From Lentisphaerae bacterium ADurb.Bin242 (GTDB lineage Bacteria; Verrucomicrobiota; Lentisphaeria; Victivallales; UBA1829), in assembly GCA_002069785.1 (NCBI GenBank), contig MWCA01000029.1, positions 1 through 57,364 of the forward strand: DNA of 57,364 nucleotides. The letters are read 5' to 3'. The translations under genes were made by a program, and so were the position numbers. Numbering within the stretch: position 1 is the first letter of the stretch; the number at the start of each line of letters is the position of its first letter. Below, piece after piece: positions 16,321 through 23,792 of this stretch. The notes under the pieces are model-generated. The model worked only from the letters and a program-made list of their open reading frames with translations, was not told the DNA's origin and ran no database searches.

Positions 16321-17376
16321 ATGAAGTATTTGATCGCGCCCGAATTGATTGCCCTGCTCCGGAAGGAACTTGCGGAAGGGAAATATCCGGCGGGTTCCAA
16401 GTTCCCCTCCGAATATGAGCTTTCCGAACGTTTTTCCATCAACAAGACCACGGCGAATAAAGTGGTGACGGCGCTGGTCAACGCCGGACTGCTGGCCCGT
16501 TCCGTCCGCGGCGGCGGAACCCGCGTGCTTCAGGAGGAGCCGTTTCCGAAAGGGCAGATCGCATTTCTCGGAACCGTGAAGGCCAACTATTCATCGGAAG
16601 TTCTCAAGGGCGCGACGGATTGCGCCCTGCTAAAAAAATACGTTATAACCCTCTTGAATCCCCCTCCGCAGTATCTCCAGCACTATCTGGACATGTTCAA
16701 AAGCATGCCGTTCCGGGGAATCCTGACCATGGCATACGGGCCGGTCCGGACTCCGGAGGGAATTCCGGTGATCCACATCAATCAGGAGTTTCCGGACAGC
16801 GACGCCGTCCACCACGCGGTCAATTCCGACAACTACGGCGGGGCGCACCGGATGATGGAAAAGATTCTGGAGGCCGGACACCGCGAAATCGCTTTCTTCC
16901 TGACCGATGTGATCGGCTGGAACAGCGGGGAACGCAACCGGGCTTTTACCGCCATCCTCCGGGAAGCCGGAATCCCGCATTGGAAAGAACGTTTCTTCTA
17001 CGGGGGCAACGGAGAACCCCGGAGCGCGGAGCACGTGCTGCCGCAGATTCTGGAAAGATTCCCGAATATCACCGCGATCGTGACGGAAAATGACAACGAT
17101 GCTCTTTTCATGCTGTCCGAAATCCAGCTTCGGGGCGCGGCGCTCCGGAAACAGATCGTGGTCACCGGCTTCGGCGGCCTTGCCTACCTCAGCGCCCGCA
17201 TGGAATTTGCCACGGTCGACCAGCAGCTCGAACGGCTTGGACAAGTCGCCGCCGAGAAGCTGATTCAGATGATCGAAGACGGCCCGCCGGAAAAACCGTT
17301 CCGGGCCAGGGTGGAAACGAGACTTCTCAATCTGGAATGCCTCCGGCGTTTTTCCGGACGGCCGGAAAAACATTGA
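16321..17376 (+). CDS. GntR-type regulator with LacI-like effector domain
   Basis: This 351-residue protein has an N-terminal GntR winged helix (SKFPSEYELSERFSINKTTANKVV, about residues 25-50) and a C-terminal periplasmic-binding-like sugar domain (IVVTGFGGLAYL; FATVDQQLERLGQVAAEKLI). Such proteins repress sugar genes until an inducer binds. An AAGGAGAG sequence lies about 13 bases upstream of the ATG. It is probably transcribed alone. Its last 50 bases overlap the 3' end of the convergent aspartoacylase-like gene. The target operon is not evident; the flanking divergent glycosyltransferase is one option. Confidence 0.87.
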   Translation: MKYLIAPELIALLRKELAEGKYPAGSKFPSEYELSERFSINKTTANKVVTALVNAGLLARSVRGGGTRVLQEEPFPKGQIAFLGTVKANYSSEVLKGATDCALLKKYVITLLNPPPQYLQHYLDMFKSMPFRGILTMAYGPVRTPEGIPVIHINQEFPDSDAVHHAVNSDNYGGAHRMMEKILEAGHREIAFFLTDVIGWNSGERNRAFTAILREAGIPHWKERFFYGGNGEPRSAEHVLPQILERFPNITAIVTENDNDALFMLSEIQLRGAALRKQIVVTGFGGLAYLSARMEFATVDQQLERLGQVAAEKLIQMIEDGPPEKPFRARVETRLLNLECLRRFSGRPEKH

Positions 17377-18472
17377 ATCCGGCCGCCGCACCGACCCGTC
17401 TTCCGGAGGGCGTCAATCCCCTTCCGTTCGTTTTCCGGGGGACCTCGAGGGGAATTCCCGCCTCCGCGAGTTTTTCGGCCTTGACCACCGAGCAAAGCGG
17501 CAGGTCCGGCTTTGCGGTCGGATGCAGAGAGAGTCCGTAAACGATGCCGTCGTGCGGCGCGATTCCGGTTTCGAGCACTTCGAGCGTCTGAAAATCGCGC
17601 ACCTCGAAGATCCGGTCTCCCGCCTTCGCTTCGTCGCAGGTGTCGAAGAAGAAGCGGACGTGTCCGGCGTGTTTCGCCTTCCAGCAGGTTCCGGGCTGAT
17701 CTTCCGGAACGGCCCAGACCGGACGCTTGAGCACGACCGTGCCCTTCGTCATTCCGAGCGCGACCATCAGATTTTTCACCGCGGTCTTTCCGATGGGATA
17801 TTCTTCTTCCTTCAGGCCGTGCTGGATCGAAAATTCGATGCAGAAGGAGTAATGTCCCGGCCGGTTGGACGCCTGATAATTCAGGTTTCCGGCGGCATAG
17901 GCGTCCGGTTTGTGGAAACACTGAACCGAACTTTCGATGCCGGTGAACCGGACCCATTCGTTGTTTTTCGGAAAGTCGTTGAAAATGAACGGCTTCCGGT
18001 TCTGCGCGCAGTGGAGGTCCAGCGTCAGGAAGGCCGGCTTGACGATTTCCCTCCAGAGCCAGCGGGTGATGTCGAAGGCAACCCCGTTTCCCGGCTGATT
18101 CCAGGTGCGGTTCATGTTGTACAGGGTCATGGCTTCCATGCGGCCGAGTCCCCACGGACAATAGTAATGCCGGAAATAGGAGTAATAGTAGTCCTTGATC
18201 ATGTCCAGGTTTTCCTGTTCCGGATAGAATTCATAGTCGAGTTCCAGCGCGGCGGGATTGGCGCACGGACAAATATGAATGGTTCCGGCGAAGTCCGTCT
18301 GTTCCAGTTCCTCCGCCAGTTCCGGCAGGAAACAGGGACCCGAGTGTTCCATTCCGTGCTGTCCGGCGATGAGCGTCAGGGTGGGACCGCTCCGCCTGCC
18401 GCGCAAAGTCCAGTATGTGACCGTGATTTTTCTTCCATTGCAATCGGTGAATTCCTTGCGAACCGTTTTCAT
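17327..18472 (-). CDS. Succinylglutamate desuccinylase/aspartoacylase-like enzyme
   Basis: This 381-residue protein shows the zinc motif of the AstE/AspA branch of M14-like peptidases: GQHGMEHSG (H39 and E42) and a second His in LTLDLHCAQ near residue 150. The C-terminal ~120 residues are a beta-rich domain (KAKHAGHVRFFFDTCDEAKAGD), usual in this family. Relatives remove acyl groups from amino acids. The ATG at 18472 overlaps the stop of the upstream GntR-fusion gene by 4 bases (ATGA), so it is translationally coupled to that regulator. The C-terminal tail after residue 350 looks unusual (Arg/Gly rich) and overlaps the convergent gene by 50 bases. Substrate unknown. Confidence 0.8.
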   Translation of the reverse strand: MKTVRKEFTDCNGRKITVTYWTLRGRRSGPTLTLIAGQHGMEHSGPCFLPELAEELEQTDFAGTIHICPCANPAALELDYEFYPEQENLDMIKDYYYSYFRHYYCPWGLGRMEAMTLYNMNRTWNQPGNGVAFDITRWLWREIVKPAFLTLDLHCAQNRKPFIFNDFPKNNEWVRFTGIESSVQCFHKPDAYAAGNLNYQASNRPGHYSFCIEFSIQHGLKEEEYPIGKTAVKNLMVALGMTKGTVVLKRPVWAVPEDQPGTCWKAKHAGHVRFFFDTCDEAKAGDRIFEVRDFQTLEVLETGIAPHDGIVYGLSLHPTAKPDLPLCSVVKAEKLAEAGIPLEVPRKTNGRGLTPSGRRVGAAAGFNVFPAVRKNAGGIPD

Positions 18473-19734
18473 GCGATCGTGCTTCCTGTATAATAATGCA
18501 TTTTTTCCAGAAGGAAACGATTCCGCCTGGATTCATTTTCGATATATCCGAGGGTTTGGAGAATAGTCTCCTTGTCTCTGTCCGTCAGTTTTCCGTCGTC
18601 GAAAGCAAAACGGATTTCGCGCTTGAGGGGAAATGGAAGATTGTAGCGGCCGAAAAAAAGATTGCCGATTTCGGCAAAGAAGAAGTCATCGCGGTATTTC
18701 GGGCATCCGATGCTGTCCAGGGCGCAGTCGCGGTGAATCGGGATCGCATAATGCCCGGCGGTCAGAATCCGCTGGAAATCGGGCATCACGGACGCCTCGC
18801 AGATTTCGAAAAGCGGATCGGGATTCTCGGCATCGCGGTTCACGAACAGCGTTTCGGAAGCCAGCGAACAATAACGGGTGCCGTTGATCAGCGGAATCGG
18901 GGCAATATCGAAATCCCCTCCGTTTTTCTGGAGAGAAGACGCGCCGTGCCGGGTGATCATCCGGAACAGGAACCGCTGCCGGTCCCCGCTTTCCGTCAGA
19001 CGGTCGAACAGCTCGAATACTTTCTGGAAATCCTTCTTTTTCGGCGGAATTTCCGACAAATTGTCCAGAAGGGAATAAAAGAGGCTTTCCGGGTTCTGGG
19101 ACGGATCGATCAGGGCGATGTTCAACGCCTCCGCTTTTTTCTTGAGAGCCGGAAGCTGTTCCAGAGTCAGGCTGTAAGGCTCGAATCCGGGCTCCAGTTC
19201 GCGCATGGGTTCCCGGTCGTAGGCCAGCAGAAACGGAGAAAACAGCGCGGGAATTCCGTAACAGTTCTTCCCGCTGGAGTGGAGTCTGGAGGCCAGCGGA
19301 TAATGCCGGCCGGCTTTTTCGATGCGTTCGACCATCGGACGGGGAAGCGGAAGCAGGCGGCTTTCATATTCGAACGGCGTGAACGTCGTCAGGATCATCA
19401 ATTCCGCTTCGTGGATGCTTTTTACCTGAACGACGGAAAGCCCCGGAAAACGCCGGGGGACATAGTCCGCCAGACACCGGAAAAAATAGTCGTTGCCCAT
19501 CACGCGGATTTTCCGCTGCGCGGCTTTTTTCACGTACGTTCCCTTGAAGGGAATCCGCACGGCCAGCCCGCGTTCCACCAGAAGATTCAGCGCCCGGGCG
19601 GCCGTCATCCTGGCCGCGGCGTATTCTTCGGCGATCGTCTGTTCCGACGGCAGTTTGTCGGTATAAGCCCCATCGCAGATTTTTCTCTCGATGGAGTTGG
19701 CGATTCTCTCCGATTTATTCAGCAGCAGTTCCAT
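18469..19734 (-). CDS. GntR winged helix fused to a solute-binding-protein-like domain
   Basis: This 421-residue protein begins with a GntR winged helix (residues ~5-70, LPSEQTIAEEYAAARMTAAR). It is followed not by the usual LacI-type domain but by a stretch resembling ABC extracellular solute-binding proteins of family 1: YGIPALFSPFLLAYDRE near residue 160, typical of maltose-type proteins, then LPALKKKAEALNIALIDPSQN and a C-terminal helical region. No signal peptide or membrane segment is present, so it must be cytoplasmic. It probably senses a sugar or peptide directly. A consensus promoter and the CTACC-ATAG-GGTAG palindrome lie upstream, pointing to autoregulation. It is coupled to the aspartoacylase-like gene. 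Confidence 0.75.
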   Translation of the reverse strand: MELLLNKSERIANSIERKICDGAYTDKLPSEQTIAEEYAAARMTAARALNLLVERGLAVRIPFKGTYVKKAAQRKIRVMGNDYFFRCLADYVPRRFPGLSVVQVKSIHEAELMILTTFTPFEYESRLLPLPRPMVERIEKAGRHYPLASRLHSSGKNCYGIPALFSPFLLAYDREPMRELEPGFEPYSLTLEQLPALKKKAEALNIALIDPSQNPESLFYSLLDNLSEIPPKKKDFQKVFELFDRLTESGDRQRFLFRMITRHGASSLQKNGGDFDIAPIPLINGTRYCSLASETLFVNRDAENPDPLFEICEASVMPDFQRILTAGHYAIPIHRDCALDSIGCPKYRDDFFFAEIGNLFFGRYNLPFPLKREIRFAFDDGKLTDRDKETILQTLGYIENESRRNRFLLEKMHYYTGSTIA

Positions 19735-19759
19735 GTCGTCACTCCGTTTGTTTGAATGT

Positions 19760-19773
19760 CTACCATAGGGTAG
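19760..19773. promoter_or_regulatory. Operator candidate of the GntR fusion regulator
   Basis: CTACC (19760-19764), ATAG, GGTAG (19769-19773) is a perfect 5-base inverted repeat located just downstream of the predicted transcript start near 19779, a typical autorepression position. Confidence 0.55.
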
Positions 19774-19785
19774 TCTGCTGCCATA

Positions 19786-19813
19786 AGTATACCGTCCTTT
19801 TTCGGATTGTCAA
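19786..19813 (-). promoter_or_regulatory. Strong predicted promoter of the GntR fusion/aspartoacylase operon
   Basis: On the minus strand TTGACA (19808-19813) and TATACT (19786-19791) are 16 bases apart, almost perfect consensus. Confidence 0.7.
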
Positions 19814-19915
19814 GATGAAAATCGGATATTTCCCGAAAAAACCGGAAAAAAGGGGGATGATGCAAAAAGGAATAGGGGAAGGGAACGCGTCTGCCGGACG
19901 GCAATCCGCCGAAAT

Positions 19916-20779
19916 TCAATCCGGGCAGGGACAATGCTCCACCGTTTCCAGCAGCTTGCGGACCAATTCCTCGGGCGCGGACGCCCCCGACGTGATCCCC
20001 ACGCGCTTCGCCCCCGCGATCATCGACGGCTCGAAATCCTCCGCGCCCGACAGCCGGCAGGAGCGGACTCCGCACGCGGCGGCCGTCTCACACAGTCGCC
20101 GCGTGTTCGAACTCTTTTCCGAGCCGACCACCAGAATCACGTCGCATTGTCCGGCCAGCTCCTTCACCGCTCTTTGACGGTCCCGCGTGGCGAAGCAGAC
20201 CTCTGCGGCGAAGGTCAGGTGCGGCAGCTTTTCTTGCAGACGCCGTCCCATGCGCGCCACATCGTCCGCGTTGAGCGTGGTCTGGGACAAACAGGCGTAA
20301 TGCTTCGCCGGGTCCGCCGCGGCAAGGAAAGCTTCCAACGCTTCTTCGGAATCCACCACATGCACCGTCGAATGAACGCGGCCCAGCAGTCCTTCCACTT
20401 CGCGGTGTCCCTTCTTGCCGAAGAGAATGATTTCGCATCCGTCGGCCTCGAACGCCTCGATCCGGCGTTGAAGTGACTTCACGATGGGGCAGGCGGCGTC
20501 AATCACGCGGACTTTCAGCCGGGCCGCCTTTTCCTCCACCTCGCGGCTGACCCCGTGCGCGCTGAAAATCAGCGTGCCGCCGCCCGCCGCCTCCTCCGGG
20601 TCGTCGATGAAGATCACGCCCCGGCGGCGCAAGGATTCCACCACGTTTTCGTTATGCACGATTTCATGAAGCACATACACCGGAAACGGCCCGGTTTTCA
20701 GAGCGTCGTCCACCGTTTTCAGGGCGCGTTCGACGCCGGCGCAGAAGCCGCGCGGAGAAGCCAGCAGGACTTTTCTCAT
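19916..20779 (-). CDS. ispH: 4-hydroxy-3-methylbut-2-enyl diphosphate reductase IspH
   Basis: This 287-residue protein is the last enzyme of the MEP isoprenoid pathway: it converts HMBPP to IPP and DMAPP with a [4Fe-4S] cluster. The three cluster cysteines are C13 (GFCAGVERA), C97 (DAACPIVKSL) and C195 (AEVCFATRDRQ). The substrate-binding residues H42, H75 (SAHGVS), H125 and E127 (GHREVEG) and the SEKSSNTRRL and TSGASAPEELV motifs are all present. Longer in-frame starts exist, but the ATG at 20779 has GGAGGTG 6 bases upstream and begins with the conserved MRKVLLASPRGFCAG. It overlaps the trmO stop by 4 bases (ATGA) and is last in an operon with two pilin genes. Confidence 0.96.
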   Translation of the reverse strand: MRKVLLASPRGFCAGVERALKTVDDALKTGPFPVYVLHEIVHNENVVESLRRRGVIFIDDPEEAAGGGTLIFSAHGVSREVEEKAARLKVRVIDAACPIVKSLQRRIEAFEADGCEIILFGKKGHREVEGLLGRVHSTVHVVDSEEALEAFLAAADPAKHYACLSQTTLNADDVARMGRRLQEKLPHLTFAAEVCFATRDRQRAVKELAGQCDVILVVGSEKSSNTRRLCETAAACGVRSCRLSGAEDFEPSMIAGAKRVGITSGASAPEELVRKLLETVEHCPCPD

Positions 20780-21573
20780 CCGAACACCTCCCGGAAACGG
20801 CGGTGGAACGCCTTGTCGTTGTAACGATCTGGTGCGCCTTCCTTCAGTTCCTCTGCGGTGTAATTCGAGCGCAGGTCGAAGACGACGACCCCCTTCTTTT
20901 CGATCCGGTACAGCGCTTTCCATGTCCGGCACCCGATCTCGTACTCTCCGCCGGGAAGTTCCCCGACCCGTTTCCTCCGGTTCGAGGCTGGCTCGTGTGC
21001 CAGTTGTACCCGGCAGAAATTCATCAGGTCCAGCCCGGAAATCTCGTATAAAAACGCCATTTTCCGGGCCGTTTCGGTAGTGAATTCCACCGGAATCTCC
21101 GTATCCCGGACCCGGTCCCGCCATCCGGCTTTGGAATCCGGAAACGAATCCGCGCAGGGAATATAGGGTTTCAGGTCCAGAACGGGCGTTCCGTCCAGCA
21201 GATCGTGATTCCGGATGTGGAGCGCCAGCCCTTCGATTTTCTCCAGTTCCACGCAGCTCATGCCGATGGGATTCGGACGGTGCGGCGAACGCGTCGCAAA
21301 AAGTCCGATGCGCCGTTTGTTCCCGACCAGAGGGGGCGAGACTTTCGGCTTCCAGTTCCGGTTCAGGTGAAACACGAAAAGGACCCAGATCCGCTCAAAT
21401 CCGGAAAGGTCCTCCAGCGCCGGTTCGTAGCCGGAGCCCGGGAAAAGCTCGATCCTCCCGGTGTTGCATGAATACACACCCTGCCGCGCCGCCTCGAATT
21501 TATAGCGGTTCGCGGAGTGCGCCACTCCGATCGGAGAAAAGGTATATTCATCCATCGGAAAACCGGAGGTCAC
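20776..21573 (-). CDS. trmO: tRNA t6A37 N6-methyltransferase TrmO
   Basis: This 265-residue protein matches the TrmO/TsaA (YaeB) family, which methylates N6-threonylcarbamoyladenosine at tRNA position 37 using SAM through a beta-barrel fold. Family motifs seen: FSPIGVAHS at the start, GFERIWVLFVFHLN, GLFATRSPHRPNPIGMS and ILDLKPY-like VLDLKPYIPCADS. The frame opens with GTG at 21573, whose bases overlap the stop of the upstream pilin gene (GTGA); the ATG at 21555 aligns better with known TrmO starts but lacks a good SD. Either start keeps the domain whole. It overlaps ispH by 4 bases, so pilin, trmO and ispH are translationally linked. Confidence 0.92.
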   Translation of the reverse strand: MTSGFPMDEYTFSPIGVAHSANRYKFEAARQGVYSCNTGRIELFPGSGYEPALEDLSGFERIWVLFVFHLNRNWKPKVSPPLVGNKRRIGLFATRSPHRPNPIGMSCVELEKIEGLALHIRNHDLLDGTPVLDLKPYIPCADSFPDSKAGWRDRVRDTEIPVEFTTETARKMAFLYEISGLDLMNFCRVQLAHEPASNRRKRVGELPGGEYEIGCRTWKALYRIEKKGVVVFDLRSNYTAEELKEGAPDRYNDKAFHRRFREVFG

Positions 21574-22283
21574 TCTTTCATCTTGAACGCGTTTGCGGTG
21601 TACAAACCTTTCAAATCTCCGATCCGGACCGGTTCCCCGTGACCATCCAGATATTGGAAATTATAGTATTTTTTATGGGGGTCGTAGTTTACGGAAGTGA
21701 AGAAAGTCTCGGCGGTCGTATCCATCCCAAGACGTCCCTGCGGAGCCTCCCCGACCAGAATGATGCCGGAAGCGGAGCGCGTCGCGGAAGTGATCTTCAC
21801 GGCGGTGTCGGACCCATCGGTTCCCCCCGGACGGTCCGCGTCCCCATAGTTCAGGGAATAGGAGGAATTCGCATTTTTTGTGAAGAGGTCCAACGCTCTG
21901 CCTTCATCCGAAGGACAGTAAAAAAGGGACATATTGTATTGCGCATGCCGGAGAAGTCCGGCGGTCCAGAGTTTCCTTTTATCGGCATTCATTCCATCGG
22001 CATGGGTAATGTTTTCATAAGTGCCGGTTGCGGACTTTGTGGCATTCTCGATGGTCTTGTCCCGGAGAGTGTATGCGGTTGCCTTGTAATACAGAGGGAG
22101 CGCTCCGTCCCGGTCTGTGGAAAACAGTGTGATCATGGACCCGACCTGTTTCAGGTTGGATGCGCATTTCGCGCGCTTGGCCCGCCCGATTCCCAATCCG
22201 ATCACGGGCATGATCAGTCCCGCCAGAATGGCAATGATGCCGATCACCGTGAGGAGTTCGATCAAAGTATAATTCCGTTTCAT
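21570..22283 (-). CDS. H-X9-DG pseudopilin
   Basis: This 237-residue protein starts MKRNYTLIELLTVIGIIAIL, a prepilin leader with one hydrophobic helix. PHKKYYNFQYLDGHG near residue 215 fits H-X9-DG. The frame is open further upstream to 22409, but the ATG at 22283 has GGAGAGG 6 bases upstream and directly precedes the prepilin motif. It follows a GspG-like pilin with a 19-base gap and overlaps trmO by 4 bases at its end. Confidence 0.86.
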   Translation of the reverse strand: MKRNYTLIELLTVIGIIAILAGLIMPVIGLGIGRAKRAKCASNLKQVGSMITLFSTDRDGALPLYYKATAYTLRDKTIENATKSATGTYENITHADGMNADKRKLWTAGLLRHAQYNMSLFYCPSDEGRALDLFTKNANSSYSLNYGDADRPGGTDGSDTAVKITSATRSASGIILVGEAPQGRLGMDTTAETFFTSVNYDPHKKYYNFQYLDGHGEPVRIGDLKGLYTANAFKMKE

Positions 22284-22302
22284 GACTGCCTCTCCTTCTC
22301 CG

Positions 22303-22935
22303 TTATTCGGCGCTGGTTTTCCAAGTGTAAAGGAACGCTTCCCGATCAGATGTATCTTCCGCGTTTCCAAAAGAAAAAATAGCGATTTTTTCGGCGATGG
22401 TTTCCGCACTTCCTTTTGTAAAAGCCGCAGTCAGAGCCAACTGACCGTTGTAATCCGTATCAAGAGCAATATTATACCGGCGTCCCCAGGGATCCAGAAT
22501 ATAATAGCCCTTCAAATAGTCGCTCTCGTGCAATTTAACTAAATCGGGAACCGGCTTTGCCGGAACATCCAGATAACGGGTCTTTTTTGTATTGATGGTG
22601 CTGGTATAAGGATCCGGAGGATCTCCGGTCACAGGCTTCGGCTTCGTTTGTATCAAGGTCAAATGTTGAAGCATGGCGTCAATGTCCGCATCATGGTCGA
22701 CAGAAGAATAGCCGGCCGAATAGAGAGTATCCCCGGCGGCGGTCACGGGAAAGATCCCGTAATCGGACTTGAACTGGGTCAGGCCCAGTTTGATCGCGTT
22801 CATTTCAGCGCGGGCTTTGGTTTCCTTGCCCTTGGAAGCCATGTGCATAATCACCGGAATGGCGATCCCGGCAAGGATCGCAATCACGGTGATCACCGTG
22901 AGCAGCTCGACCAGAGAGAAATATCTTCGATTCAT
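22303..22935 (-). CDS. GspG-like type II secretion pseudopilin
   Basis: This 210-residue protein starts MNRRYFSLVELLTVITVIAI and continues with the GspG pattern: AEMNAIKLGLTQFKSDYGIFP near residues 43-65 and YYILDPWGRRYNIAL near residue 145 (major pseudopilins have DPWG.PY). It lacks the H-X9-DG motif of its neighbours, so it may be the structural subunit of a secretion pseudopilus. The start has GGAGGC 6 bases upstream. It is the first gene of the operon with an H-X9-DG pilin, trmO and ispH and has its own promoter at 22972-23000. Confidence 0.86.
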   Translation of the reverse strand: MNRRYFSLVELLTVITVIAILAGIAIPVIMHMASKGKETKARAEMNAIKLGLTQFKSDYGIFPVTAAGDTLYSAGYSSVDHDADIDAMLQHLTLIQTKPKPVTGDPPDPYTSTINTKKTRYLDVPAKPVPDLVKLHESDYLKGYYILDPWGRRYNIALDTDYNGQLALTAAFTKGSAETIAEKIAIFSFGNAEDTSDREAFLYTWKTSAE

Positions 22936-22971
22936 CGCAGTGCCTCCTCGTAGAATTTAGTTTCTGCTACA

Positions 22972-23000
22972 ATTATAGTCCCATGACTTCGAAAAAGCAA
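22972..23000 (-). promoter_or_regulatory. Predicted promoter of the pilin-pilin-trmO-ispH operon
   Basis: On the minus strand TTGCTT (22995-23000) and TATAAT (22972-22977) are 17 bases apart. The leader is about 30 bases. Confidence 0.55.
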
Positions 23001-23068
23001 GACGGAAACACGAAAAAAGTGAAAGGTTGCTCCGGAAAACAGAAAAACACCCTATGCCGGAAACAAGA

Positions 23069-23761
23069 TTATTTCCTGGCGGGTTTCGGTTTCGGCTGCA
23101 CGACCTTGAAGTCATAGAAACGGTTGCGTCCTTCGCACGCGATGATCCCGGCATAGTAGGAGTCGGGGAGGTTCAGTTCCAGATAGCCGAACTCTTTGCC
23201 TTCGCAGCGGAGAATCATCTGGCATCCCTGCTTGACGAAACGCAGTTCGACCTGAAGGTCATACACCGTTTTGGGGAGATAGGAGGTTTTCAGGAAGGCG
23301 GCTTTATACCACGACGGCTTGCCGTCTGTATACAAATGCCGCCAGACATTGATCCCTTCGTCGAAGAGAACGATTTCGAAATGCTCCCGGAATTCGGGGA
23401 TGCCGTCCTTGCTTTTTCCAAGCTCGGGCGCGATCACGATCAGCGGAGCCATGCGGTGGTCGAAACTCATTCTGGACGAGATCACGGCGCTGCCCGTGAA
23501 TTTCTTATGGAAAACAAGGCTGGCATAAACATCCGATCCGTGCTTCTTGAAAATCGTCTCGTCCGGAAGATTCGGGGTCTTGTTGACGATGTAATCCCCA
23601 TGCTGAACCATTTCTCCGACATAATCAAACCGCGGGCTCTTGACGTTCAGCCACAGGGAACGGTCCCATTGGCCGTCCGCAAAAGTCGTGGAAAAATCCT
23701 CCGCACCCGCGGAGAGGATCAGGCAGAAAGCGAACGCGACCGGGAGAAAATTCCGATTCAT
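23069..23761 (-). CDS. Secreted protein, possible concanavalin-like fold
   Basis: This 230-residue protein has a signal peptide (MNRNFLPVAFAFCLILSAGAE). The mature part has the strand pattern of a jelly-roll/DUF1080-like domain (VFHKKFTGSAVISSRMSF; YDLQVELRFVKQG; GYLELNLPDSYYAGIIACEG). Such domains bind or cleave sugars, but nothing catalytic is evident. The start has AAAGGAG 7 bases upstream. It lies 31 bases after the glycyl-tRNA synthetase stop with no terminator visible between, so it may be read from the glyQS promoter, which would be an odd pairing. Confidence 0.65.
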   Translation of the reverse strand: MNRNFLPVAFAFCLILSAGAEDFSTTFADGQWDRSLWLNVKSPRFDYVGEMVQHGDYIVNKTPNLPDETIFKKHGSDVYASLVFHKKFTGSAVISSRMSFDHRMAPLIVIAPELGKSKDGIPEFREHFEIVLFDEGINVWRHLYTDGKPSWYKAAFLKTSYLPKTVYDLQVELRFVKQGCQMILRCEGKEFGYLELNLPDSYYAGIIACEGRNRFYDFKVVQPKPKPARK

Positions 23762-23792
23762 GAGGGACTCCTTTCGTTTCCAAAAAAACTTT

